From assembly GCA_963965975.1 (NCBI GenBank), contig OZ014416.1, positions 6,076,001-6,140,000 on the forward strand: 64,000 nucleotides of DNA, given 5' to 3'. Position 1 is the first letter of the stretch; each line of letters opens with the position of its first letter. A model generated the notes under the pieces. That model did no database searches and was not told where the DNA came from. It was given only the letters and a program-made list of their open reading frames with translations. The DNA is from Xestospongia bergquistia. Taxonomy: Eukaryota; Porifera; Demospongiae; Haplosclerida; Petrosiidae. This document shows positions 23,290 to 37,600 of the stretch, piece after piece. The translations under genes were made by a program, and so were the position numbers.

Positions 23290-26200
23290 TTGTGTAGGTG
23301 CTCTTTTCTTTTAAGAAAGGAATTCGGTGTACCAATGAAACAGCCTTGGTAAGCTTATAAAATACAAGTTATTCAGTAGTACAGTGTGTTCATAAAAGAT
23401 CATATTACCATTGTGGTATTGCAGATATGTAACTTCTTATAAACACGTGAGATGTTGCCAAGGCTGTATATGATATCCATTTGTTTTTAAAGTGTAAAAA
23501 TATCTATTATTAAGTGTCAATGTTTGAAATGATACTTTAAAGTTAGAACGTTAGAAGCAAGGTGTACACAAATTATATTATAAGTTCCAAAGTTTACTTT
23601 ATCCTGGACAGACTAAAGAAAGAGATCAAAGTTATATTGGTCATTAATGTAGCCTATCACTGCACAAAACAAACCCTATGTATTCACATATTTCTAATAT
23701 TATATAAAGTGGTCTATTAATCAAACATTATTGTATAACTGATGTATGTACATTTACACCTAATGTTCTATTATAGGTTGAGTTATTAGTAACAAATTTC
23801 TTGGCAAAATGGCAACTCAGCTTTCTGAAGAAGAGCAAAAGAAAATTGTAAGTATATTAGTAAAATTACAGTATAGTACATGTGCTAGTGCACAATAAAA
23901 ATAGTACTTGTTATTAATAGGGAGAATAGTCCTTAATTTTTAGAGATATGGCAAGAAAAAGGACTACAACATTTAATTTATTACGATACTTTGTATTCCA
24001 AGGACTGTTATAATTGACTCATAGGTTTATTCGAGCACCTACTTGTCATTATTGATTGCTTTATGGCTAATTACATCTTCTCATAGCTAGTATGTCCTTC
24101 TCTAAATAAAGAGCTAGGTAGTAGCCAAATGATCAAAATGTTAACTTTTTCCTATACTAACATGTACACAGTTTCTTCATAACTCAAATTGTTTATATAA
24201 TGATAATTTCTTACAACCTATAGACTTTTAGTTGAGTGACATTCTATCTGATTATCTGTGATAATAATTGACTCAATATAATATATTAACATGTAGTAAT
24301 TTACAACTGATCATGCTCATTACCATATGGTAAATATTATTAGTTTGTAAATAATACTTGTATCTACTATTATCTATGGACCTGTTCTATGTATTGTAGT
24401 ATTCACTTTAACCCTATATATACAACAGACATAAAAAACGTCATGTAATTAAATAAGTGCTTGTTAATATAGTAGACACATCCAACAAGTTTGCTGTCTC
24501 TTTCAATAGACAACTTATAGCTAACTGACTAACTAACATTACAGGACAAGTATAAAGCTTAACATAGGCACAGCAAAATCTCTAACACAGCACAGACGCA
24601 AGCTTCTGTGAAATATCTTAGTCAATTATTAACAGGGATGTCCACAATAATTATTTTTTTAATATGAAAGGGGTTAATTTTTGAATAGTATCCAGATATT
24701 ACTATTACTAGATGACATCACATATGAAATGAACATCAACAACAAAAGAATGACAACAAGTTTGCTAAAAACATTTTTAGAGAATATATAGGGATGGCAG
24801 TACCCAACATTATATTGAAACAAGGTAGGGATGTAGTAATCTCAATATAACTAGCAGTGACAAAGATTGATTATGTTACTTTATTTTACATTAACCGTTT
24901 ACATGTTGAAAATACATTTCTGCATTGATTTCCTACCAGTGCTAAGAATGCATAAATGTGTCATAGACTTACTCTCTTTCTTTTTGTACTGTCTTTTTCT
25001 TGTAAATGTCTCTACAGATCTGAAACACACCTAAGATGTCTATTATTCAATTTTACTTGATTTATTTGTTATTCTAGATCCAACTCAATCAATAGTTATG
25101 GAGTTGTGAATAAGATACCTAAACATATCATATCACATGTGAAATAAACAGTAGCAATAGAAAAATGGGAACAAGTTTGATATGTTGGAATGACAATGCC
25201 AAGATTTATTGAAACAATATATAGGACTGTAGCAATCCCTATACAACTAGAGTGACAAAAATAGATTATGTTTAATTTATATTTAAAATGAGTAAGACTG
25301 CACTGCAAATAGTGTAGTATATTGTTTTAACATATCAATTTGTTATTTCATGTCATTCATTACTTATGTAGTAATTAATAAGATACCTAAACATATCTAT
25401 AATGTACTTATACACATAATAGTATCCTCATAATTAATTGCTCATTATTTGTCAAGTCTAATTTGGACTGTACGATATAAGCATTAAATTTGATGGTGTT
25501 TGTTAGTATGTACTCATATACAGGTAGCTTTAATATACAAAAGTCTATGCATACACATGTCTAGTAAATCCAAGTGTTTTACAAAACTCAGTAAATGTAT
25601 TAAACAACCTGCTAATATACATTACCATTTTAGAGTTATGTACATAAATAAAACTCATTTCACAAATTCATATGTTAAGTGTCATATTAGTTTTAACAGT
25701 GTTCTAGTTATATAGGGATTATTGCATGTCTAAACTATTTCAATAATAATTATTTCTTGACATTGCCATTCCTGTTTTCTTTCTGTTTTTAAAGTGACTT
25801 TCTTTATACTTGCTTTAACAAATATTTTGGATAATGTATTTGATGGTACTCCAACTACTGATTATAGTACTATACTCTGTCTGAGTTGAGAAGAGCCACC
25901 CAGACACATGAATAACTTTGCCATTTTACGTCCTATCCACATGGGATTTGCACCCATTGATTCAACTTGCAAATGCGCATGTTATATATAAAATTTGGCT
26001 CTCTAGTGCCATGAGAAAGTTGCAAACTACAAAACTCCATACATTTTCATTGCCATACCTTTGACATACTTCATCTTGCACACCTTCAAAGATTTAATAA
26101 ATAACAATTTTCACCTTGAGAAGTCAGCCATCTGTCAAGTGAAAATTCTAAATTACAATTCTAATTATATATGTACAGATGTTCTATTATAACAATTATT

Positions 26201-27254
26201 ATTATTAAAATTACAACCAGGTATTGTCTTGATGGTCATGATGATATTGTAAAGCTATTAATAAATGTGGGCCAAGTTGATGTAAATGATACAAACGAAG
26301 TAAGTCATACTATAGTTACTTATGAATTTTTCCCTTTCACATGTGACGTTTAAGATTTTGATAACATGTTTTTGACTAAAGATGTTCTAAGAACAATAAT
26401 CCCAATAATTCTTGTTGCCAGCAATTTTTCAAACAAATATTGTCTTTACATCAATTGATGACAAAAATTAGTAGTAGATCAACTAATATTCAGGAATAAT
26501 GATTAATATACAAAACTTACAATGGTCTATGTGGTTGTTAATTCACCTTCCTTCCTTCCCAAATGCATATTCATGTACTAAAAACTTGTCTATACTATTT
26601 TGATATACCTTTCTGTTTGGTGCTTGGATATAATGGATTCTACATTGATTGCACATGCTGCATCAGAATGGGGTCATGTTGATTTTCTAAAGCTATTAAT
26701 AGAAATGGGACAAATTGATATAAATTCTAAAGACAAAATGAGACATGTTACAATTACTTATGAATTATTCCCTTAAAGTATGACATTTTAATATGGTATT
26801 GAAAATTGATACCAACCTGTCTTAAATCTGGAGTAATTCAAGCATTTTGATAATATGTTTTCATAAACAATGTTCAAAGAGCAATAATTCAAAATATTTC
26901 AATGTTGACAAAGTAATAAACCTAAATAAATGACAAAATATGTACTAAAGGAACATTATAATATTTAAAGTACTACTAATAAAAAAGGAAATGAATTTTT
27001 TTCTTATTCTTGTCCTTTTTAATACTCTTGATAATACTGAAAATTTGAAGTTTATTTGCTTTTTAAAGTGACATATTACTCATCTGTTGTTTTATACACC
27101 TTTACAATATCAATGTTTCTGTATTAGTAAAAATACTTATGTCTTTCCTCTAGTATCAGGAAACAGCTTTATATCTAGCCTCAGAAGGAGGTCACTGTGA
27201 CAATGTAAAGCTACTGTTAAACTCCAATGCAATCCTAATATTTGTAACAAGGTT
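23290..27254 (+). pseudogene. 5' exons and decayed ankyrin exons of another family member
   Basis: Non-coding first exon ending at 23348 (CAGCCTTG then GTAAGC), then exon 23777-23847 with ATG at 23809 reading MATQLSEEEQKKI to a GTAAGT donor. Both match the 5' exons of the minus-strand CARD gene (54493 and 53471-53509). Downstream ankyrin exons are damaged: 26220-26300 has lost its first part but reads GHDDIVKLLINVGQVDVND; about 26650-26740 has no GT donor; 27155-27251 carries a one-base deletion near 27230 relative to the gene 2 exon at 9811. The start exon is intact, so a short transcript is possible, but the ankyrin gene is broken. Confidence 0.65.
24640..25420 (+). repeat. Intron repeats matching 52.5-52.9 kb in inverted orientation
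   Basis: Two tandem versions (about 24640-24880 and 25090-25270) of a segment that reappears on the opposite strand at about 52540-52870, with words such as cacatgtgaaataaacagta and tagcaatccct. Together with the matching 5' exons this is one arm of an inverted segmental duplication. Confidence 0.65.
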
Positions 27255-27299
27255 AGTATATTGTGTGTAGATATTACTACATGACACTAGACTAAAATC

Positions 27300-29260
27300 A
27301 ACATGTAATGGTTTTAGGATGTGACTATTATAAATTTCTTAATTGACGTAGGTGTCGATAGCAGCTAATTGAAAGCTTCTTGGTATTTACAGAGATATGA
27401 ATAGTACAGAATAACATTTGTGTCAATATATTTTAATGATTGTAGGAGCTATATCATCAGGATTATAATATACTTTTTTACTGTTACTAGACTCCTACCT
27501 AAGACCTAAGAATAAACACTTGAAGTTTATACTATGTATAACATCAATGTGTTGCATGAAATAATCCCAATCAGTCCTAAGATTGTTTTGGACTGTGTCC
27601 ATATGTATACTTTTGTACATATCCACTTTAACAAATTTAATCTATTGTTATTATTACTTGGATTTTCATTTTACAAATTTCACTTCATATAGCATACTGG
27701 AATGATGAACATAACATAATGTAATTCAGAATGTATGTTATTCCCTAGACCCTGAATATCACAGTAACCTCTCCTTCACGAACAAAAGTATATAGAAATC
27801 ATTGATAAACAAACATTATATAATGTCAGGGCTACATAACAATGACATGTTAAAATGTACACAAGTAATGTCTTAGACAGCCATATCGTCTCTATATACA
27901 TTCAGGTCTATATCATTACATCATTACATTGATATAACCTTATTGAATTTATATAGAGAGTATGTTATTGCTGTTTTATTATTTGTTGAATAGAAAACAT
28001 AAACCACACTTTTTTCTTGACAGTTAGTCACATTCCTTTCCCAGACAGCCTTGTTATGGGATACAATTCTATTCTGATGATCTGATGGTTGATTCTTTCT
28101 ATTAGATAGAGGTACATTTCACTGTTCTTCGAGAAAACTGTCCAATTCTCTGTTAAGTAACGAGTGAGGCCATATCATCTTGTGGTAAATTATTAAATTA
28201 TGACGTAAAAGCAGTAGAGATTGAAGTAACTCTACCTTGTCCAGAGAAGCACAAAAAGAATGGGAAAATACATGATATGATAATCAAATATAATAATGGC
28301 CAGTTGGCCACTATATCCTGTTGAGTCTGAAATCACATATGAAGTGACTGATAGAAGATATATAGCTTTGCTGGTCTAAAGGTAAATTGTCATTTGACAT
28401 TCTTGTCAAGTTTGTACTTTGTGTATTTGTTCATATATCAAGCTCACTAGTTCTTGTTAGCTTGCCTGATGGACATTTAGTTAAAGATCTGTCAACAATC
28501 AAATCTATTATTAATTAAGCTAATCAATAATCTCTTTATTTCTTTACACAGATGATGGTCTAGGCTACTGTATGCTGTGAGAGAGGTTTATCAGTGGAAT
28601 GCAATCTTAGGTATCCTTGATTAAATCCTTCAGACCATTAAGGTCATTAATCACTATCATGTGGAGCCATCTCATAAAGATATATGATACAGTGTGTGAA
28701 TGTTAGTAAGGCAAGTAAATCAGCTTTGATTGAGGCACTTAAGAGGATGAAATTGCAAAGTATTGTTAGTGAACTGGAGTCAACAACTGTATAACTAGAT
28801 GTATTGTTATCTAACTCTTGTAATAAATAATTGTTTTCATCAGTTTTTCAGACAATTTTACATAAAATTATTAGTTATGTTACAGACGTAACTAGAAATG
28901 AAATACCAAACACTACAGATCCTCCCTCTACATCAAACTTCTTAAGTTTGTGTGCTGCATTCTAACTTCGTTTAAGTTTGTGTGCTGTATAATGTCTGTG
29001 CTTACTACTGACAAAGATTTATTGTAATAATAACACAAAGACACAGACACAAAATAGCCTCTAGAAAAGCATGAGGAACCAACACAACTGAGCATGCTCT
29101 AACCATATTAATATTCATACATAATTATTAGTAACACAATTAAGATCCACTACACTCCTTTCTTCTTACAAAAGAAATGAAACAACAATACATGATAGAA
29201 TGTATAATAAATTCACTGAGTATTATCCCATAACTACAATTGTCAAAAGTATCAATCTGG
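27300..29260 (+). other. Gene-free stretch
   Basis: AT-rich, no convincing exon. A short tandem word (aagtttgtgtgctg) occurs twice near 28950-28990. Otherwise nothing was recognised up to the Gypsy relic. Confidence 0.4.
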
Positions 29261-29266
29261 TGCTCA

Positions 29267-30850
29267 TTAAGGGTAGTGTCGAGTAGTGTTGGTGGCACAA
29301 TCATCTGAATTAACTGTCTCAGATTCACTACATGACCGATTAGGACCAGTATTCTGATCTAACTGAGATTGAGGTTCTGGAAAGGTAACATGACTAGGAT
29401 ATTCCCAGGTGTCATCAAGTTCAGCACTTTGACCTTTAGTCAGTAACTGGTCCACATGACATTTCCAAAATGATCCCATATTCAATTTCAAAGATAAACG
29501 TAACATAACCCTTCTTCTCCACTATTTTGCCACTAATCCATGAGGGGTCGACATCACAATAACTACGAACCATGACTTGCTGCTCTACTTCAACTTGCCT
29601 GAACTATGTATGAGTGTCATGATTACTCTTCTGTAGACCTTGTTGGTTACGAACTTTAGTTTCTGTATTAGGTTTTAGTAAGTCCAGTACAGTTCTTAAA
29701 GGTCTTTTTAGCATTAGTTCAAAGGAGGTTTGCCAGTTGTTTAGTGTGGAGTTGCATGGTAAAACAGGAGAAAATTCGAGAGTGTATACTGACTAGTGTG
29801 ACCTTCTTTCTTTCCTTTCTTAAGAGAATTTTTTAGACTTTCGATCAGTCTCTCTACAGCACCATTTGTCGACGGTTGATATGGGGCTGACTTGAAATGT
29901 TTAATGCTGTTGCTATGAAGAAAAATAGCAAACTCATTAGAGGTAAACTGCGGGCCATTATCAGACACCAGCTGTTCAGGTAGGACAAAAACAGAGAAAA
30001 TGTGTCTTAGAGCTTCATTTGTTGCCGTAGCAGATGTAGATGATACTTCCCAGATCTCTGGCCATTTGGAGTAACTATCAACTACAAGCAAATATGTCTT
30101 AACCGAACAGTGGTCCAGCAAAATCAACATGCACACGTTGCCATGGCTGGCTTGGCCAAGACCAAGGGTGTAATGGTGAACGAGATGGAGCATGTCAAAC
30201 AAATAAACATGCATCACAAGATTTAGCTTACTTTTCAATTTCTTTATCAATTGAGGGCCACCACACAAATCCTCTAGCTACTAGTTTCATCTTATTCATA
30301 CTCATATGGCTGATATGCAATTCATCAAGAACTCGAGCTCTAAGTTTCTTGGGTACAACTACACGAATTCCCCACATGACACAATTAGACTCTATTGTTA
30401 GCTCATTTGACCGGTGGTAGTATGGTTTGAGGTCTTCCGAAATATCGGCTGGCCATCCATATATATCTTGTATAATGTAGAACTTTATTTATAATAGGAT
30501 CAATACGAGTGACAGTCTGCAGCTCAGTACACATAACAGGTAAGGTACCGATTTGAGCAAGACTAAACATTCCTGATGCTCCTTCACTTAAGGAAGACTC
30601 ATCTTCAGTAACTGATAATGGAAGGTGAGATAGCCCATCAGCATTTCAATAAGTAATAGTAGATCTGAAAATAATGTTGTGATGATAGGTTGACAAAAGT
30701 ACAGCCCATCTCTGTAGTCGAGCAGCAGTGAGAGAAGATATACCGTTATGAGATCCAAATATGGTAGTCAGTGGTTTGTGGTCAGTAATTAAGGTAAATT
30801 CCCTACCATACAAATATTGATTAAATTTCTGTGGTATGGTCATTTAGGTG
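29267..30850 (-). pseudogene. Decayed Ty3/Gypsy retrotransposon pol fragment
   Basis: Read on the minus strand: an RNase H piece (30843-30646, with the TLITDHKPL motif), then an interrupted zinc-binding region (about 30290-30190), then the integrase core within 30268-29741. The integrase still shows the Asp-Asp-Glu signature contexts LVVDSYSKWPE, VSDNGPQF and GAVERLIESLK. The post-integrase segment (29506-29267) has the usual WK-HVDQLL. Stops and frame changes separate the pieces. The reverse transcriptase, gag and LTRs were not found, so this is an old 3' pol remnant. Confidence 0.8.
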
Positions 30851-31639
30851 AACGTAGACTTGATTCATGAATTCTATCGTGTATCAGGTGTAACAGTTGT
30901 ATTGAGGGAATATATGAAGAATGTAAGAATTGAAGAATAGATGGATGGATCATGGATGTACCTAACAACTGGCTTGATTACTTGCTGCTGATATTGATCT
31001 GGCAGTTTACAGCTGATCCTTAAACCTGTACCATTTCCTCCTGTATTGGATGAACTTTTTTGTCAATGTTAACTGAATGGATTGGTGGGGAATCTTATCA
31101 GGAGAGTCAAGCTAACATGTTCAGAGTAGCACAAGTAGAGATGTAATATTTAGTTACACCTTGACTATCTCTTACAGGGAGTAGACCTACTTGTTGGATT
31201 CCTTTGTGAAATTAATGATCTTAAAAACAAAGGGTATGTTTTCTATATTTAAGATGTTGTTTTAACAATTGTCATTGTGTTGTTGAAGTTGTCTAAAAAA
31301 TATCAGCAGTATTACAACAACACGTTGAGTCTTCTAATAAAATGTCACTTCTTTATTTAGCAGAGAAAAGGTTTATGGATGTCTTATTTGGCAAGGTGAG
31401 GAATTAATGGACAATTAGAATGACATAAAAATGGATACATGAATGCATGGTAAAAGGAATGGACAAACAAATGGACAGACGGAGAAATGGGCAGATGATT
31501 ACCAAATAGACAGATGATTACAAAACAGATGGATGTGTATGTAAATGTTGTAGATAATCAAATAAAATTCTTTTTTGACAGATTGATCATGGTTTGGATA
31601 TAGAAAAGGTCTTAATTGCTTTAGTGAGAGATGAAAGGT

Positions 31640-32400
31640 GAGATAGTTATCTTTAAAATATACATTACATATTATATCATCAGCTATCTTTCACATGTAT
31701 GACATGGATCTATGAAAATTAGAGTATACATACATATACATAATATATTTCCTAAGGTAGTTTTACAAAGTATAAGCTGCCAGAGACTTCTTCAGAGGGT
31801 CTTCTAAGACACTAATGTCACTGAAACGGGTTCATTGTAAACTGGTTCTATTGTCAGCTCAATTAACTATATATCGAAGTTAAAATAGATGGTTGTTTAA
31901 CTCACTCAATAGTAAATAACTAATTGTCTGGTTTATAACATCTTTTTCTTTATTTGTCAAATTGTGAGGACAAATTTTTGTGATTTAAGTTATATTGCAT
32001 AATATAATAAGATGAATGTTAACCAAATGTTTATTGTTATGATAATTAATTCAGTATTGACTCTCAAACATATATTTTAGAAATAACAACAGTGTGACAT
32101 CTTATCCTACATTATATGTAATTTATATGACTATGGATTGGTCAATCAAAAAAATTAATTTTTAAAGTGAAATACTAACTATTTATAATTCAGCAAACAG
32201 CAAACATGCCAATTACAAAAACGAGAGTGCTTGCAACCATGATTTTAATATACTACACCTTAAAACTATAGTATGACAAAATATCGTTTTAAACTGAGTA
32301 GTTTTTCATACTAAATATACATAAAATTCATTGAATTGTGGCGTTTACATACATTACTTTGATATATAACAATATCACCACTTTCATGCATGTTCAGTGT
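31640..32400 (+). other. Gene-free stretch
   Basis: AT-rich sequence with no recognised gene, up to the start of the terminal inverted repeat at about 32406. A few splice-like short exons just to the left (31180-31637) do not join in phase. Confidence 0.4.
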
Positions 32401-32405
32401 ATGTT

Positions 32406-33638
32406 ACAGTGAGATTGTGTATATAGGGATTTTGCAAAATCCCTGAAACTTTCAGGGAGTTGGTGAAATTACTTTTTCACTTAGGGACTTCATAAATTCA
32501 CTAAAAACTCTAGTGATTTCGTGAAATCACTGAAATGAGGTTCCAGTTATTTCGCAAAATCACTGAATGTGATATATTCGTAGAAAATTCATCATTGTTT
32601 AAGTGTTGTAAGGAACTTTATTCATAAATGATTACAATCATAAAATTACAATGTGAAACACACTTCGATTATTTTTAATATATGTAATTCTTTATTACAC
32701 ATTTTCATACACAATCACCACAATGAGACATCTTTGATGAAAATTAAACAGTAATTCGGCTAACTCTTATTTTGACAACTGAGACTGCTGTGACACCTGC
32801 TGTTACAAAGTCTCTTTGCTTTATGACACTTGCACCTGCTTGTCTGACACTGTTTCTTGCGTTTGGTGCAGTCACACCGGATGAACCCTTGTCCGCCAGA
32901 AACTGTAGACTTGAGAGCTTGACGAAGTGTGATGGTACATTCTGTGTTGACATCAGAATCATTCAAAAGTCGCTGCGGACAGAGATCAAACTGATTCCTG
33001 GAATAGTTTGTGCTCAGAATCCCAGCTTTCACCTCAATTTTGCACAAGATGTTTCAGCATCCTGTCACAACCACTGTGCAATGTGAGCTATGATTTGCTA
33101 TGGTATCCTATTTGTCTTCTATGTTGTCATAGTAGACGGGGCGATCTTCTGGTGACTTTCTCTTCTTGATAAGCTTCTCCACATCACCACAATGAAGTAC
33201 TTCATACTTTTTAGGATGTAGTATTGGTAGTACTAGTGGAAACTTCAGCTGCTGTTTTCAGATTGTCAATGGTCTTGTAGTACACCTCTTTAGGAAAGAG
33301 ATATTTTGCACATTGAGAATATTTCTTAAACAAAGCCTCTTCGAATTTTGTCTCAAAATTATGCTGCATCATTTTGTTTCAAATGCAGAAATGAAGTAAA
33401 TGATCATGGTGTAGCTGCATGCCTCTTATATAGTGACAGCTGAGCTAAATTGCAATTACAACACATTAAAGGAGCTGTGAACTGCTCTGAACTATGATAA
33501 AACCTCAGAGTATATACTCATCAAAGCTATGGTATTATTTCCAGTAATTTCATGAAATCGCTAGAGTTTTTAGTGAATTTTTGAAGTCCCTATGTGAAAC
33601 TCCCTGAAAGTGTCAGGGATTTTGCAAAATCCCCAATC
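32406..33638 (-). mobile_element. Deleted KRBA2-like transposon with long terminal inverted repeats
   Basis: Left end CAGTGAGATTG (32408) and right end CAATCTTACTG (ending about 33636) open inverted repeats of roughly 110-130 bp, which include gggattttgcaaaatccctg and ttcactaaaaactctag. TA flanks both ends. On the minus strand, 33372-33211 starts MMQHNFETKFEEALFKKY and, after a frameshift, continues KKYEVLHCGDVEKLIKKR. Then most of the integrase is missing and 33047-32760 encodes the Cys-rich tail (GGQGFIRCDC, KKQCQTSRCKCHKA, LCNSRCH). N- and C-terminal parts match what I know of KRBA2-like/Ginger integrases, so this is an internal-deletion derivative. A second copy, truncated at its left end, lies at 37887-38846 inside the tandem duplication. 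Confidence 0.7.
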
Positions 33639-33646
33639 TTACTGTA

Positions 33647-33647
<1 letters not shown>

Positions 33648-33694
<47 letters not shown>
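33648..33694. repeat. AT microsatellite beside the transposon end, copy A
   Basis: Pure AT run immediately outside the right terminal repeat. Its copy in unit B is at 38856-38902 and has the same length. A second short run at 37258-37281 (copy 42466-42489) is also unchanged. Confidence 0.85.
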
Positions 33695-33698
<4 letters not shown>

Positions 33699-33907
33699 GG
33701 TCAACCAAATGCTAAACAATAGTTAACACATATAATGTAATATAAACTGGTAAAGAAGTAAACAACAGAGAAAATGAAAGAAATATACCTACGTTATTAT
33801 CAATATACATGTATACATGTATTATATTTATCTGCAATCAAGACATGTGCCTCAGAATATCATTCTATTAGTCATTATACATGTTGTATTAGTGCTATGA
33901 ATAACTG

Positions 33908-34575
33908 TTAGTGGTTTCTGTCATGATCTAAACAAACAAAACAATAATGTATGAATTGTATGAAATTATATCAAGTACCAATGCATTTAAAGCAAGGGTA
34001 CGTACATTTATTCATAAAATAATATATAATTGTGGTATAGCCATTACTATACATACTTGCAAGAGTATTGCGAATCTTATTAGCTATTGATTTCTCCTTT
34101 AGAGGTCCCTCTAAAACACTGATTATGTTATGCCATGTCACTGCAGTTGGTGCATTATCCAACCAACTCTGTAATATCTTGGACATCTTAACTTGGTTAG
34201 ATAAGTTTGAAGTATGTAATCCCTCAATAATATCAGAATCTACTCCAAGTAGATCACCAATCTCATGCCACTTAGCACTGACAGAAGTAAGTAATGTCAA
34301 TAATGTATGTTTTTCTGGTTTAGTAGCTAAAATGAATATTACAAATAATAAATATTACATATTTTATCTATACTATTATATATTCATACCTTCAAGTAAT
34401 AGTAAATCAACTTCATTGGCAGTAACTATATAATTTACAAAAAATAATAAACACACACACACACAGACACACACACACACACAGACACACACACAGACAC
34501 ATACACAAACACACACAGACACACAGACACACACACAGACACAGACACAGACACACAGACACAGACACACACACA

Positions 34576-34614
<39 letters not shown>

Positions 34615-37600
34615 GTTACAAAGTTAATGTTAATAACCAGTTCTATTATAATATATTAATTATAAATCTATACATAGAGCAAACTCACTTTTTTCATTAA
34701 ACCACAGTTGTTCTTGAGGTAATAGGTATGCTGTAAGGCTTCGCTTATGACTACAAGTTGTATATTTAGGAGAATTATTATTATTACATATAGCAGGATG
34801 ATCTTCTATAGAACTGTTCTTATGTCCCTTACAATAAAAGCCAAAGAAATGTTCTGCAGTAGCTGTGTAGTTAAGCCGATTCTTCACATAACTTAGACAA
34901 CAAGAAATATAATGTTTGACAGAGACATAAACATTTTCATCACTAATTGTGCTAAAGCCACGAGGAGATTTCACAACAATCTCAAGAAACCTAAAAAAAT
35001 TGGTGATAGTGACAATATGTCCTGACTTAACAAGATTAAATTCAATTTGATCTCTGAAGATTTCTTCTGACGAGAGTTCCCACTTGTCTTTACCATCAAG
35101 AAGAATTTTAGCAATGAGTGAACTAAAGATACCTCTTGGAGTGTAGTGACATTTGAATGTAATAAGAAGGGAGGTTATGTAACCATCATTTTGTGATAAT
35201 GGAGTAGATGGAAGAGAAGCATGTACTAAAACACAAGGGAGAAAATACTCCTGTTCATTAGACTCATTTATACCTACAGGAGCAATGATAACAAGATGTT
35301 CTAGAACAGCTATTACTTGTTCTACTGATAATAAGGTTTCTTTAACAACTTTACACTGCTCTAAATGATACTTTGTAAAACGGCCTGATAAACGAAACCT
35401 GTCATGTTCACTTTTCCTATGAATACGTTTGCCAAAGGAAAATGTATTCACAATAATGTCTGTTACAATATCAAAGAGTACCTGAGGGTCAGTAATAACT
35501 ACATCCTTCAGTTCAGGTATGATATTAAAATATCTTATTGTTCCTACTTTATTGTGAAGGAACCAGAGTGCTGCATGGAATTCATCTCCAAGAGAAATGT
35601 TACAGTTAAGAGCAAGATCTTGACAGTCTTTCAGAGACATAACCTTTTTTTCCAATTTTCGAATACAAAAGTCTAGTGCTAGCCATGGCACAGGAATCTT
35701 TACTTGATAATCACCATTTAAAGCAACATCAATAACCATACTTTTAACTAATTTTATATCATTTGAATTGAATGAGTTAATTCCAAGAAGAACCATACCA
35801 CTTTCAGTTGGTATAACCATATCTTGTGAGTACCAGTCAGTGCCTTTAAGCTCATCTTCTAATTGATCGTTGATCTGCAAAATTTTATCTTCAGTTTCTC
35901 CTTTTAATAAAAGCTCATCTTTGTGTGTGCCAATGATTATTACTTTTGAAATGGGCAATTCCAGACTTTCTTTAAAAAAGTGCGTAATTTTCTCAGAAAG
36001 TAACTTTACAATTGACTCAATTTTAGTTGTGCTCGGTTTAAAGTACTTTCCAATCGAGCTAATACTAGCAAGACATTGTAGAAGAGCTTCTTTAACTGTG
36101 AAACTACTCTCATATGGAACAGATACATTACCATCACTGGTTTTATAAGTGACTTTGTATCGATTGTCAAGACCTCCAGTAAGGTTAAATACAAAGATGA
36201 ACAAGGTAGAGTGTGACACTAGTGCAGGAAGCACCTCATGAAATTCTGGTTGTCCTCCACAATCTCTGAAATAGATATTAAAATTTTGATCCAATTCAGG
36301 TTGGATTTTTTGTATATCATTCCTTTCAAGAGATTCTCTAGCTACAGTCTCTGCACTAATGCCTTTGGTTGACTTAATTTGTGAACACTGACCTTTTAGC
36401 CCCAAAAAAAATCCAAATAAGATACCTAATAGGCTACCTACTAAAAAAAGCATAAATGCTAATGATCTTAAAAATTGTATGTTGTCGTTGTCTTCACTGA
36501 TCAACATTCTTTCTTGCATATAAATATCAGCTAGAGGTGCTACAACAATAATTATGTACATGATCATAACTAACACAGAAAGAGGCATTATTATATCATC
36601 ACTATCTATCACATCCTTTGATGATAACCCTTTTAAACGCGCAATAAATTCTTCATCTGGTGTGAGAGATTTCCAAGTGTAATTATCTACTGTAAATGTA
36701 GAATATGATTGCTTATTGTCATTTAATGTAACTTCAATTTTCATTACACTCTCACAAACTGGAGTACTAGGGGGACGATGTTTAACTGCTCTTACTGATT
36801 GTCTTTTCTTCTTTTTGAATTTGCATTTTGAATTAGTAAGTAGTTGTTCTTTAAGTGTGGTTTTACCAACAGTAGGTGGACCAACAGTCATACATTGAAT
36901 AATATTTACTTTTAATGATCCTTTTTTTTTTAATTGCGTTTTGTAGATGTTAAACAAATCGTGTTCATTCTTTGATTCTATACAAGGAAAGTAAAACAAA
37001 GTAATGAACAATTGTTAATTGACTAACTGATCATTAAGTAAGGTTTTCAGACATAGAAAGCTAGCTGTGCTAAAATAATAGTATTAGCATCAGAAAATAG
37101 AATAAAGGGAAGAGGCTAGATTTAGTCTTTCTAAAGGGAATAATTTGTCACTTAAGTATTGTGAACAGTTTCTTTACTACTGTCTGGCATGAACACAATC
37201 AACTGAAATTTTACAATTAAAATCTAAAGTGATCATCTTGGGAGGTGTGACTTTAGTGTGTATATATATATATATATATATATTATTATTATTAAGTGGT
37301 TGTGTAGATTGAAGTTAGTTAACACATGTCAATACAATATCATATAATACACCTGTATTTGTAGTTATTTTCCACAGCTTTACTGTTGCATATTTAACTA
37401 ATTCACCAAAAAGTACTAATGGAATTTCCAAAATGAAAAGGCCAATCAGAGCAATAAGTATACCATATCGAATACCATTTCCACCAATTGGAAATCTTGA
37501 TAAAGTGATCAGCAGTATAAAACCCATTATGGCAAAGAGCAGTGCACCACCTATACACAAATTCCTAACAGATGTTCTATTGCAGACTCCAACAACAATT

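Noticed and set aside
31180-31637. Three short plus-strand exon-like segments (31184-31235, 31361-31397, 31582-31638) with good splice sites
   Set aside because: The first two do not join in a common phase, and no domain was recognisable, so no gene was called.
32772-33086. Plus-strand 104-codon frame (repeated at 37980)
   Set aside because: It is the antisense of the Cys-rich KRBA2-like tail, which shows clear zinc-ligand spacing on the minus strand.
34376-34612. Val/Cys repeat proteins of 65-78 codons (also at 39584-39820)
   Set aside because: They translate the AC microsatellite in an intron of the GTPase gene.
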